A stretch of 64,000 bases of DNA from Proruminimicrobium sp964487915. GTDB taxonomy: Bacteria; Elusimicrobiota; Endomicrobiia; Endomicrobiales; Endomicrobiaceae. Made by a program: the position numbers and the translations under genes. The notes under the pieces are model-generated. The model saw only the letters and a list, made by a program, of their open reading frames with translations. It made no database searches and had not been told where the DNA came from. The DNA lies in NCBI GenBank assembly GCA_964487915.1, contig CAZASN010000002.1, positions 372,001-436,000 on the forward strand. Direction: 5' to 3'. This document shows, in pieces, positions 41,825-50,203 of the stretch (within the stretch, counting starts at the first letter, position 1; each line of letters starts with the position of its first letter).

Positions 41825-42760
41825 TTACTTTGTTTCTCCGCACAGAGCAAGTATTTTATTCCACTTAGCATCAACGTCAGCCTGTATGGAAGCTACCAAT
41901 TCTGCATTTTCAGGTTTTAATAAATGTTTGAATCTGACTTGGTTTTTAAAGAATTCCATTACAGGTTTCTTTTCGCCGCCTCTGGGTTTCATTGTTAATT
42001 TATAAACTCCGTTTACTACTTCGTAAACAGGCCAAATACATGTATCAACCGCAAGTCTTACCGTTTCCATCGAATCTTCAGGTTTGCAACCCCAGCCGAG
42101 TCTGCAAGGCGTCATTACATTGATAAATGCAGGACCGTCTGTATCCAAAGCTTTTTGAACTTTGGTCATATAATCATTCCAGTTGCCTATAATAGATTGT
42201 GCGGCGTAAGGAATATTGTGCGCAACTATTATTGCCGTAAGATCTTTTTTATGTTGTTCTTTGCCTTGTTTAACTTTACCTACGGGAGATGTTGTTGCGC
42301 TTGCTCCCTGAGGTGTTGCGCTGCTTCTCTGTATACCTGTGTTCATATACGCTTCATTGTTATAACATACATAAAGCAATCTGTGTCCTCTTTCCATAGC
42401 TCCCGAAAGAGACTGAAGTCCGATGTCATAAGTTCCGCCGTCTCCGCCGAATGCAACAAAACGGATATCGTCTGTCAATTTACCCTGTTTTTTAAGGCTT
42501 ACGTATGCAGCTTCTATTCCGCTTGCCGTTGCCGCCGAGTTTTCAAAAGCGCTGTGAAAGAAAGGAGTTTTCCAAGCTGAATACGGGAATACTGTCGTTG
42601 AAACTTCCAGGCAGCCGGTTGCGCTTACCACTACAACAGGTTTATTGCCGGCAGCAAGAAGAGTTTGTCTTGCCATAGTGCCGGCACCGCAGCCTGCACA
42701 AAGACGATGTCCGCCGGTCAGTCTTTCGGCATTTTTACTTAATTCTTTTAGATTTGCCAT
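41825..42760 (-). CDS. porB: Pyruvate:ferredoxin oxidoreductase, beta subunit
   Basis: The 311-aa thiamine-diphosphate-binding subunit of the four-subunit PFOR, oxidising pyruvate to acetyl-CoA and CO2 with reduction of ferredoxin. CAGCGAGTMARQ near the N-terminus supplies Fe-S Cys ligands; the TPP/Mg site is GGDGGTYDIGLQSLSGAMERG...YNNEAYMNTGIQRSSATP. Additional Cys in TPCRLGWGC. Last gene of porCDAB. Confidence 0.95.
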   Translation of the reverse strand: MANLKELSKNAERLTGGHRLCAGCGAGTMARQTLLAAGNKPVVVVSATGCLEVSTTVFPYSAWKTPFFHSAFENSAATASGIEAAYVSLKKQGKLTDDIRFVAFGGDGGTYDIGLQSLSGAMERGHRLLYVCYNNEAYMNTGIQRSSATPQGASATTSPVGKVKQGKEQHKKDLTAIIVAHNIPYAAQSIIGNWNDYMTKVQKALDTDGPAFINVMTPCRLGWGCKPEDSMETVRLAVDTCIWPVYEVVNGVYKLTMKPRGGEKKPVMEFFKNQVRFKHLLKPENAELVASIQADVDAKWNKILALCGETK

Positions 42761-42777
42761 TTTATATCTCCTAAAAC

Positions 42778-43980
42778 TTATTTTATTCTTACATTAATGT
42801 ATTCGACTGTTTTTGACGGAGCAACTTCGCCTTTTGCGATTTTGCCGAGTTTTGAGTAAACTTCCGCAATATGTTCTGTTGAAATTTCTCTTCCGCCTAA
42901 TCCGTAAACATAGTTTTCGGATTTTATATTAATTCCGTTTGCAAAAAGAGCTGAAACGACGTCTAAGTAAACCGGAGCGAAATTTCCAGAGCATGAATCC
43001 GCTCTGTCAAGAACCGCAAAAGCTTTTACTTTTGCCAAGTCTTTTGCAATTTCTTCTGCCGGGAAAGGTCTGTAAACTCTGATTTTTATAAGACCTGCTT
43101 TGATTCCCTTTTCTCTTAATTCGTCTATTACAAACTTTGTTGTTCCTGCCGCCGAACCGATTGTTACTATTGCAATTTCGGCATCATCCATTTTATATTT
43201 TTCATAAAAGCCGTATTCTCTGCCGAATTTATTTTTAAATTCTTTTGCTACATCAAGCACTATTTGCTTTGCGTTTCTCATCCCTTCGGCAAGCTGCCAT
43301 CTGTGTTCAAAATAATAATCCTGAAGTTCTATTGCGCCTAAAGTAAAAGGCTTCTTATAATCAAGCAAAGCTCTTTCAGGTTTATATTCTCCGACGAATG
43401 CTTTTACGTCTTCATCAGGATAAACTTCAACTACTTCCATACAGTGTGAAATTATAAAACCGTCGGTAGTAACCATTGTAGGAAGTTTTGCTTTTTCGGC
43501 AATTTTGACTGCCTGTATCATATTGTCATATGATTCCTGTGAATTTTCCGAATAAATCTGGATCCAGCCCGCATCTCTTGCGCCCATTGTATCAGATTGG
43601 TCTCCGTGAATGTTGATAGGCGCTGATAATGCTCTGTTGACTTCTGCCATAACTATAGGAAGTCTCAAGCCCGCTGCTATATACAGCATTTCCCACATTA
43701 ATGCCAAACCCTGTGATGATGTTCCCGTCATTGCTCTTGCGCCGGCCACGGATGCTCCTATCGTAGCTGACATTGCCGAATGTTCGCTTTCAACTGCCAC
43801 ATATTCCGTCGGCACTTTCCCGTCCGCCACAAACTGAGAAAAAATCTGTACAATTTCCGTTGCAGGCGTAATAGGATAAGCGGCAACAACGTCCGGTGAA
43901 ATCTGTCTCATGGCTTCTGCCATGACTTCATTACCGGTCTTGGCTACTATTTTTCCCTTAGGATATATTGCTTTTACCAT
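42778..43980 (-). CDS. porA: Pyruvate:ferredoxin oxidoreductase, alpha subunit
   Basis: 400 aa; carries the pyruvate/CoA-binding transketolase-type domains. Visible are AAYPITPATEIVQ, YVAVESEHSAMSATIGASVAGARAMTGTSSQGLALMWE (conserved EHSA.. GASaaGaR signature) and a C-terminal domain with IVTIGSAAGTTKFVIDELRE. It lies between porD (25 bp) and porB (17 bp), a standard archaeal/anaerobe-type order C-D-A-B. Confidence 0.95.
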   Translation of the reverse strand: MVKAIYPKGKIVAKTGNEVMAEAMRQISPDVVAAYPITPATEIVQIFSQFVADGKVPTEYVAVESEHSAMSATIGASVAGARAMTGTSSQGLALMWEMLYIAAGLRLPIVMAEVNRALSAPINIHGDQSDTMGARDAGWIQIYSENSQESYDNMIQAVKIAEKAKLPTMVTTDGFIISHCMEVVEVYPDEDVKAFVGEYKPERALLDYKKPFTLGAIELQDYYFEHRWQLAEGMRNAKQIVLDVAKEFKNKFGREYGFYEKYKMDDAEIAIVTIGSAAGTTKFVIDELREKGIKAGLIKIRVYRPFPAEEIAKDLAKVKAFAVLDRADSCSGNFAPVYLDVVSALFANGINIKSENYVYGLGGREISTEHIAEVYSKLGKIAKGEVAPSKTVEYINVRIK

Positions 43981-44005
43981 TTATTTTTACCTCATTTAAA
44001 ATTTG

Positions 44006-44317
44006 TTATTTCTTTTCTTCTTCCATTGTTATTGCTTTAATTTTGTCAGGACATTCTCTTGCGCAGATTCCGCATCCTTTGCAGAAATCGTAATCTATGC
44101 CGGTAACGACTGTTGTTTTCTTTTCATCCGGAGCAATTTTAATAGCCGAATCCGGACAGTATATCCAGCATGTTAAACAGTGTATGCATTTGTCTTTGTT
44201 CCATACAGGTCTGAGAGATCTCCAAGAACCGGTTTTAAAATCTTGAGCTGTTCCCGCTTCTAAAAGACCGCCTGCCGGAAGTTCTGCTGCCGTTAATTTT
44301 TTTTCTTCTTTTTTCAC
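44006..44317 (-). CDS. porD: Pyruvate:ferredoxin oxidoreductase, delta (ferredoxin) subunit
   Basis: 103 aa with two 4Fe-4S motifs, CIHCLTCWIYCPDSAI and CKGCGICARECPDKI, that relay electrons from the TPP site to external ferredoxin. An N-terminal extension (about 1-35) contains GSWRSLRPVWNKDKC, typical of PorD. Between porC and porA. Confidence 0.95.
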   Translation of the reverse strand: MKKEEKKLTAAELPAGGLLEAGTAQDFKTGSWRSLRPVWNKDKCIHCLTCWIYCPDSAIKIAPDEKKTTVVTGIDYDFCKGCGICARECPDKIKAITMEEEKK

Positions 44318-44332
44318 GATATATACCTCAAA

Positions 44333-44902
44333 TTAAGAATTTTTCACTTCGTCAAAAGCTCTTTTTATGCAAGCGATGTTTCCGTCTATAACCTGCGGTT
44401 TGTGACGGAATTTTACTTCAAGTTTCTTCTTTGTGTCTTCCAAAACGCCGTTAATGTCGAGAGTTCCGATAACTTTTACCAAAGCGCCGAGCATGGGGGT
44501 ATTGGGAATATTCATCCCGATAGTCTCCGTTGCTATGTGGCTTGCGTTTACGACATAAACCTGGGATTTGTCTATTCCGAGTTTCTTTGCGATATCTTCG
44601 GATGAGAAAGACGTGTTTACTATAACTTTCCCGTTTTTCCCTACGCCTTCAACAACGTTTACCGTTTCCATAAGAGTAGGATCAAGAATAACCACAAAAT
44701 TAGGATCGGTAATACCGGAGTGGATAGTGATAGGTTTATCGCTGATTCTGTTGAAAGACTGAACGGGTGCGCCCATTCTTTCAGGACCGTATTCAGGAAA
44801 AGCCTGAATATATTTTCCGGTTGCAAGTACAGCTTCTCCAAACAGCAGCGCCGCAGTTTTAGCACCCTGACCGCCGCGACCGTGCCAACGAACTTCAATC
44901 AT
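44333..44902 (-). CDS. porC: Pyruvate:ferredoxin oxidoreductase, gamma subunit
   Basis: 189 aa; the catalytic-domain partner with the conserved RWHGRGGQGAKTAALLFGEA start (GRGGQG signature) and QAFPEYGPERMGAPVQSFNRIS. First gene of the leftward porCDAB operon with a strong AAAGGAG site. A perfect 10-bp palindrome lies 75 bp upstream. Confidence 0.95.
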   Translation of the reverse strand: MIEVRWHGRGGQGAKTAALLFGEAVLATGKYIQAFPEYGPERMGAPVQSFNRISDKPITIHSGITDPNFVVILDPTLMETVNVVEGVGKNGKVIVNTSFSSEDIAKKLGIDKSQVYVVNASHIATETIGMNIPNTPMLGALVKVIGTLDINGVLEDTKKKLEVKFRHKPQVIDGNIACIKRAFDEVKNS

Positions 44903-44976
44903 GTTTTTGCTCCTTTATATATTTTAACAACTTTGTGTTTATCGAAAGGTTTCAAAAAATAAGGGAAAATAAATAT

Positions 44977-45004
44977 ATAACAGTGATAAAAGCTTCACTG
45001 TTAT
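44977..45004. promoter_or_regulatory. Perfect 10-8-10 inverted repeat upstream of porC
   Basis: ATAACAGTGA (44977-44986) and TCACTGTTAT (44995-45004) around an 8-nt centre. It lies between the end of the 45-53 kb operon and the por operon. No clean T-tract follows on either strand, so it could be an operator for por or a weak terminator of the upstream operon. The rest of the 160-bp gap shows nothing else that I can support. Confidence 0.55.
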
Positions 45005-45064
45005 TTAGGTACTATTAACCTGAAAATTCTATCATTTTTAAATATTTTTAGCAACTTGTGCGAT

Positions 45065-45604
45065 TTATCTGAATTTTGGAATAAACATAGGGGTTTTTTT
45101 TCTGTATTCGGCATAAGCCTGTCCGAATTTTGCTTCGGTATATTTTTCCTGTATGAATCTGTTATAGTAAGCGGACCATATAGTAAGTATGGGAATGATA
45201 ATAAATACGAATATAGGCGAACCGGATAAAAAACCGACTCCCAGCACTCCGAAAAATTTTCCTATAACCGAAGGGTGTCTTACATAAGCATAAGGACCTA
45301 CGGTAACAAGTTTTGTTGTGCCGCCTATTTGCGGACACGGGCTGCCTTCCCCATATATAATCAAATACGTATAAGAATACCATATAAACAAAAATCCGCC
45401 GGGTGAAAACAAAAGAAAAAATAACAGATTGTAAGGATAATGTATAAATTGTCCGATATTTATATAATTTTCAAACATTCTTATTCCAAACAAAAACAGC
45501 AAAACGCACGGTACGCAAATGAAAAAAAATACAACCATATCAATATAAAATTCTCTTCTTGCCAAAATTTTAAGCATATCTTTGAAAGTAACGGTATTAT
45601 TCAT
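45065..45604 (-). CDS. ICMT/PEMT-like membrane methyltransferase
   Basis: 179 aa with about four membrane helices and the C-terminal signature of isoprenylcysteine-carboxyl-methyltransferase/phospholipid N-methyltransferase-like proteins: LVTVGPYAYVRHPSVIGKFFGVLGVG (SAM site, RHP) and a tail EKYTEAKFGQAYAEYRKKTPMFIPK. Members methylate small lipophilic acids, thiols or lipid head groups; the substrate cannot be assigned. Last gene of the seven-gene overlapping operon; its start overlaps the preceding radical-SAM stop by 4 nt, suggesting a late tailoring step on a membrane-bound product. Confidence 0.8.
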   Translation of the reverse strand: MNNTVTFKDMLKILARREFYIDMVVFFFICVPCVLLFLFGIRMFENYINIGQFIHYPYNLLFFLLFSPGGFLFIWYSYTYLIIYGEGSPCPQIGGTTKLVTVGPYAYVRHPSVIGKFFGVLGVGFLSGSPIFVFIIIPILTIWSAYYNRFIQEKYTEAKFGQAYAEYRKKTPMFIPKFR

Positions 45605-47040
45605 AATATATTCTTCTTTTTTTTATTTAGAAACTCTATTTTTAAAAGAGATATTCCGCCGTCAATCATTTTTTTTAATTCAAAAAAACTGTGGGTTGAA
45701 AACATTGTTTTTAAAACATAAAAAGGCCTGAAATAAAATTTTCTGTGTGACAATTTTAAAAAATCAAACAATTCTTCTTTTTTAAAATGTTCTTCCCAGC
45801 AAGTATCGGGCATAATTTCCGATTCGGGATTTGTAAGAAATTCTTTCCATAAATCTTTTTTTATTATACCTTTTTCAATAGCATTTTTATAAGAAACGGT
45901 GTCCGGATAAGGCGAAAATACGGCAAATACCGCATAATCTGCTTTTATTTTAAGCGAAAAATTTATTGTATTTAAAATATCATCTCGGGTTTTATCGTGG
46001 GGGCACCCGATCATAAAAAAGGCGATTGTTCTTATTCCGTGTTTTTTTGCAAGTTTAAAGGTCTGTTTGATTTGGTCAAGAGTTATTTTTTTATTAAGTT
46101 CTTTTAACCCGTAATCAGAGCCTGTTTCAACGCCGAAATGTATTTTTACGCAGCCTGCCTTTTTGATAAGTTGCAGCATTTCATCATTGATTTTATCGCA
46201 TCTGCCTTTAAAACCCCATTTGATTTTGAGATTTCTCTTTAATATCTCATTTGCAATATCGGCAACGCGTTCAACCGTTACGTTGAATGTGTCGTCTATA
46301 AAATATATTTCTTCAATGCCTATTTCCGCGCAGTGCTGCATTTCGTCCACTATGTTGGCGGCCGAACGTGATTCGTATTTTTGATATGTATTGCAAAAAG
46401 TGCATCTTTGAGGGCATCCTCTTCCGCTTATGATAGTAGTTATTTTTGCCGTCTGAGTTGCGGGAGTATAATACTTTTTAAAATCGTTTTTAATCCTGTC
46501 TGGAAAAGGCAGATCGTCAAGCGGCAGATTTTGTTTTTTTTCATTGATATAAATATTTTCGCCGTCTTTCAGTATTATGCCGTCTACCGTTTTTAAATCT
46601 TTGTTTTGTTCAATAGCATCGGCAAGGTCTTTAAAACTTTTCTCGCTGTATCCCGATAAAGCGCTGTCAACGCCTTTCAGCATTAAACTTTCTTTTGGAT
46701 ATGCGGTAATATGCGGACCGCCTATTGTTATGTGAAATTTTTGATTAATTGTTTTTAACGCTTTTATTGTTTTTGATACGGATTTTATATTATGAGTTAA
46801 TACGGTTATGCCGACAATATCCGGCGTCAATTCTTCAACTTTTGTTTTTAATTCATCATACGAAATATTATCCGCCAAAGCATCTATGATTTTTGTTTCA
46901 TGATGAGAAAATTTATCCAGATATGATTGTATGTACATAAGACCCAAAGGCGGAAAAAGAAAAATATCTTCACTGCAATTTTTGGGAATTCCGGCCCAGA
47001 TTTTATCTTTAATTACGGGATTTATTAATATAATTTTCAT
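45601..47040 (-). CDS. B12-binding-domain radical-SAM protein 1
   Basis: 479 aa. The N-terminal B12-binding-type Rossmann domain (about 1-150; FPPLGLMYIQSYL, ELTPDIVGITVLTHNI, ITIGGPHITAYPKESL) lacks an obvious DxHxxG. The radical-SAM core has the CxxxCxxC motif in SGRGCPQRCTFCNTYQKYESRSA, followed by IYFIDDTFNV and KIHFGVETGSDYGLKELNKKI. The family (HpnJ/BchE type) includes methylases, cyclases and lipid-modifying enzymes. The C-terminal tail (about 400-479) is Phe/Tyr-rich. It resembles the proteins at 51.5 and 57.7 kb, so these are paralogues. It overlaps both neighbours by 4 nt. Confidence 0.85.
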   Translation of the reverse strand: MKIILINPVIKDKIWAGIPKNCSEDIFLFPPLGLMYIQSYLDKFSHHETKIIDALADNISYDELKTKVEELTPDIVGITVLTHNIKSVSKTIKALKTINQKFHITIGGPHITAYPKESLMLKGVDSALSGYSEKSFKDLADAIEQNKDLKTVDGIILKDGENIYINEKKQNLPLDDLPFPDRIKNDFKKYYTPATQTAKITTIISGRGCPQRCTFCNTYQKYESRSAANIVDEMQHCAEIGIEEIYFIDDTFNVTVERVADIANEILKRNLKIKWGFKGRCDKINDEMLQLIKKAGCVKIHFGVETGSDYGLKELNKKITLDQIKQTFKLAKKHGIRTIAFFMIGCPHDKTRDDILNTINFSLKIKADYAVFAVFSPYPDTVSYKNAIEKGIIKKDLWKEFLTNPESEIMPDTCWEEHFKKEELFDFLKLSHRKFYFRPFYVLKTMFSTHSFFELKKMIDGGISLLKIEFLNKKKKNIL

Positions 47041-47834
47041 TTCAATAGATTCTCGGTATGTACGATTCTGTCAATATAGTTTTCGTGTAAATTTTTATCC
47101 AAAACGTCATTTCTGTAAAAAATAGTATTGCCTTTCAAATAAAGATCCGTTTTCATTTTATCATTTTTCATATAAACGTCATAGTTCCGGCATTCCATAA
47201 AACATTCGCATTTTTCTCTAAGATAACGTTCTTTTTTATCGGTTTGCGCCAGATAACACAGTTTTGTAGTGGATATATAACAGAAAGGCGTATATAAAGA
47301 AGCAGGTATTTTTGATTGTCTGATAATTCCCTGCGCAACATTGTCAAGTTCAAATCTTTGTATGTTAAAATCTCTGATAAAATCCAAATTATGCGCGGAG
47401 TCAAGCGAAAAGCTCATGTAATAATTTTTTGCGCTTTCGGAAAGAGCGGAAATATATTTTATTCTCGGATCTCTTTTTTGTTTTGTCATTAACCGGCCTG
47501 CCGCTATTGCCGTATTTTGAATATTTTTTTGCCGGATAAGGCTTAAAACGCCGAAATCATTAACTACTATTTCAAATTTATTTAAAATGGATGCTTTTTC
47601 TGCCGCGGTATCTATTAATTTGTCAAGTAAATTGATTTTATCGTTGCTTATAGTGGGGGTAGCAAAAGTAAAAGGTAAATTATGCGCAATAACAAAATCC
47701 AAAATCTGTTTAAATTCATTTTCGGAAGGCAGCAAATATTCGCAGAATTCATGACCGTAATATAATCTGTCATAAACGAGAGATTTTTGCAGGTCGCTAA
47801 TTCTGTTGATAAAAAACGCTTTTTCAATTTTCAT
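47037..47834 (-). CDS. U32-family protein, UbiV-like
   Basis: 265 aa. Although U32 is called a peptidase family, the UbiU/UbiV members are Fe-S proteins that hydroxylate ubiquinone precursors without O2. Features fitting the UbiV half: FEIVVNDFGVLSLIRQKN, a mid-region AAGRLMTKQKRDPR, and a cysteine group CYISTTKLC...CECFMEC (about residues 189-217) suited to one 4Fe-4S cluster. It overlaps the other U32 gene by 11 nt, so the two likely form a heterodimer. Substrate unknown; a hydroxylation step in the operon's pathway is inferred. Confidence 0.72.
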   Translation of the reverse strand: MKIEKAFFINRISDLQKSLVYDRLYYGHEFCEYLLPSENEFKQILDFVIAHNLPFTFATPTISNDKINLLDKLIDTAAEKASILNKFEIVVNDFGVLSLIRQKNIQNTAIAAGRLMTKQKRDPRIKYISALSESAKNYYMSFSLDSAHNLDFIRDFNIQRFELDNVAQGIIRQSKIPASLYTPFCYISTTKLCYLAQTDKKERYLREKCECFMECRNYDVYMKNDKMKTDLYLKGNTIFYRNDVLDKNLHENYIDRIVHTENLLK

Positions 47835-48891
47835 AAGGGTAATAACATAACTTTTTGCAATTTAATCCGTAATAATATTTATATTGTTTTTTAACATATC
47901 GTTTAAAATCGTCGTCATTTAAATTATCGCCAAGTTTTTTGATAATATCTCCGATAAATAAAGCATCATTAACTTTTTTATTTTTTGAATAATTTCTGCC
48001 GACGATTTTTAAACTGTGTATTCCGATATCGTTAAATTCTTTTATTCTGCACGCTCCGCACGGATCAACCCCCGACATGAGACTGAAAAATGATTTTAAA
48101 TTTTTTGCTAATATATCGGATTTAAGCTTATGATTTTTCGGTAATATATTAAAATCATATTTCATCAAGCACGGGCTGTCCACGCCGGAACATGAAAAAT
48201 TTATTTTATTTGATATATTCTGCGGCAAACTATGCAGGATTCTTAAGACAAGTCTGTCAAAATTCGCTTTTTTTAAAAATTTCCAGATATATCCGTTTTT
48301 TTGTTCTTTTATACCGTGTAAAAAAGTGCAATATCCGTCTACGTTTTTGCACCCGCTGTTTAATATGAATACTTCATATTTGATGTTTTTTGTTCCGGAT
48401 ACGATAGCTTTCATTTCTTCGGGCTGCACATGTCTGGGAAAAGTGATTCGCTGCACATCTAAATTTTCATAGAATTTTGCGGTATGGGAATTGAAAGTCG
48501 TCCCTCCGGTGCTTATATGGATTTCCTGTTTTAGATTCATTGATTTTAATTTGTAGATTAGACCGATATCGGCGACAATAAAAGCATCAACTTTGCATTT
48601 CACGGCATTTTTGATTATGTCGTCCAATAAGTCTTTTTGTTCATTAATATACAAAGCGTTTAAAGTTAAAAATATCTGTCCGTTAAGTTTGTGCGTAAGT
48701 TCAACTATGTCGTTTAATTGTTCATATGCGGTAATATTTGCGCTTGCCCATTCTCTTCTGTTCGGCGAAACCGTACTGCCGTATTTGTCATTCCATGTTT
48801 TTGGAATAATGCCGCAAAAAAGTTCGGTTGCGCCGGCTTTTATAACAGGCTCAACATCCGAAATAGAATTAATCGGCGCTAATATTTTCAT
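47824..48891 (-). CDS. U32-family protein, UbiU/YhbU-like
   Basis: 355 aa, TIM-barrel-like. MKILAPINSISDVEPVIKAGATELFCGI opens as in U32 proteins (APAGS..-like), followed by VDAFIVADIGLIYKLKS, HISTGGTTFNSHTAKFYENL and the U32 region LNSGCKNVDGYCTF...SCSGVDSPC...DPCGACRIKEFNDIGIHSLKIVGRNYS, containing the Cys set and the GRNYS-type motif. Extra Cys in the C-terminal CKKLCYYPYEN. With the adjacent smaller U32 gene it resembles the UbiU-UbiV pair used for O2-independent hydroxylation. It overlaps the preceding radical-SAM gene by 23 nt. Confidence 0.75.
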   Translation of the reverse strand: MKILAPINSISDVEPVIKAGATELFCGIIPKTWNDKYGSTVSPNRREWASANITAYEQLNDIVELTHKLNGQIFLTLNALYINEQKDLLDDIIKNAVKCKVDAFIVADIGLIYKLKSMNLKQEIHISTGGTTFNSHTAKFYENLDVQRITFPRHVQPEEMKAIVSGTKNIKYEVFILNSGCKNVDGYCTFLHGIKEQKNGYIWKFLKKANFDRLVLRILHSLPQNISNKINFSCSGVDSPCLMKYDFNILPKNHKLKSDILAKNLKSFFSLMSGVDPCGACRIKEFNDIGIHSLKIVGRNYSKNKKVNDALFIGDIIKKLGDNLNDDDFKRYVKKQYKYYYGLNCKKLCYYPYEN

Positions 48892-50203
48892 TGTTTTTCA
48901 TATCCCTGCGAATATTATCAAAAGCTCCGTTGTCGCTTATGCCTCTTATAGCCGAAATAACGCCCTTGCCGCAGTTGGCGGATATTTTTTCGTCGTATGA
49001 ATAAGGATCACATGCCGTAATAAATCCTATTAATAAAAATTTATTTGACAGTTTTGATAAATTAAATGCCGTAATAAAATTTAATAAATAAGAAAATGAG
49101 GCAAACGCCAGAGACGGCAAATATTTTGATATCCTAAAAGTAAACGGCATCATTGACAGTACAAAAAATTTTGCCGACAATTTATTCTTGCGATAAATTT
49201 TCAGGTATTGATTTAAAATTTTATCCAGAAATTTCATGTTTAAAATTTTATCTATAGGCATAACAGAATCTTTATGCCTGAAATAGAGATAATGATGTAT
49301 ATAAAAACATTTTCTTTTGGAAAACAGAGATAGCATTGTAAAATACAGTTTTTGGAATATTTTCATATTTTGTCTGGTAAGGCCTATATCGGCATTTTTT
49401 ATCGTAAAATCCAAGACCTCATCTGGCATCAAGCATGTTGAAGTATCGTTTTGGTGTGTTTTGCCGAGGAGTCTGTGTCCGAGAAAAAATATTTCTTTAA
49501 CAAATTTTTTCTGCGAAAAAAAGTTAAAAATGTCTTTTATTTCCGATTCGTTTATGCCTTTTAGTACGGTCATAACTATATCTGTTGAAAAATTTAATTT
49601 TTCAAGATTTGATAATGTTTGATTTTTTACGGCATTTAAATCAGTTCCTCGGATTTTTATATCGGTTTTTTCATTAAAAGTATCGTATTGCAAATGAATT
49701 TCATCAAGTCCCGCGTTTTTTAAATTTTCACAATATTTATAATCGGACAATTTGATTCCGTTTGTGTGCAGCGCGCATACATGGTTGAATTGTTTGATGA
49801 TTTTAATAATATTAAAAATATCATCTCTCATTGTCGGTTCGGCGCCCATAATGTCAATTTTTTTCTTTTCTGTTGCTTTTGATAAAAATTGTTCTAATTT
49901 GTCCGCAGGATATTCATCGTTATATTCATTGGCGTTTGCCAGACAAATGGGACAATTTAAATTACACTTATTCGTTAAGTGCAGAATAAAATCATTTTGT
50001 TTATGTCCCGGTTGCATAATGTCAAAGAAAAAATCATATAGTTCAATATAATAATCCGGTTCAGATGATAATAATAGTCTAAATTTTCCGTGTTCTTTGC
50101 ATTCTTTTAACAAATAAACGGCGCCGGATTCTTCGGCAATAAAAGCTTTAACCGGATTAAAACATTTAGGGCAAATGCTGGTGGTTGTTCTAATTTGTTT
50201 CAT
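48869..50203 (-). CDS. Radical-SAM protein resembling the Tes/MJ0619 family
   Basis: 444 aa. An N-terminal metal-binding module, TTTSICPKCFNPVKAFIAEE then YLLKECKEHGKFRLLL (about 6-45), matches the CPxC...KxCxxHG start of MJ0619-like proteins, the family of archaeal tetraether lipid synthase. The radical-SAM cluster is LHLTNKCNLNCPICLANANEY (about 72-92). A C-terminal region has further Cys (TACDPYSY, ANCGKG). Archaeal Tes couples lipid tails through carbon-carbon bonds. The assignment rests on motif resemblance only; related bacterial proteins have varied or unknown roles. It overlaps the FAD gene by 14 nt and a U32 gene by 23 nt. Confidence 0.7.
   Translation of the reverse strand: MKQIRTTTSICPKCFNPVKAFIAEESGAVYLLKECKEHGKFRLLLSSEPDYYIELYDFFFDIMQPGHKQNDFILHLTNKCNLNCPICLANANEYNDEYPADKLEQFLSKATEKKKIDIMGAEPTMRDDIFNIIKIIKQFNHVCALHTNGIKLSDYKYCENLKNAGLDEIHLQYDTFNEKTDIKIRGTDLNAVKNQTLSNLEKLNFSTDIVMTVLKGINESEIKDIFNFFSQKKFVKEIFFLGHRLLGKTHQNDTSTCLMPDEVLDFTIKNADIGLTRQNMKIFQKLYFTMLSLFSKRKCFYIHHYLYFRHKDSVMPIDKILNMKFLDKILNQYLKIYRKNKLSAKFFVLSMMPFTFRISKYLPSLAFASFSYLLNFITAFNLSKLSNKFLLIGFITACDPYSYDEKISANCGKGVISAIRGISDNGAFDNIRRDMKNNENISAD

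Noticed and set aside
47037..48891. U32 genes as secreted collagenase-like peptidases
   Set aside because: No signal peptide; cysteine patterns and pairing fit the Fe-S hydroxylase-type members better than proteases.
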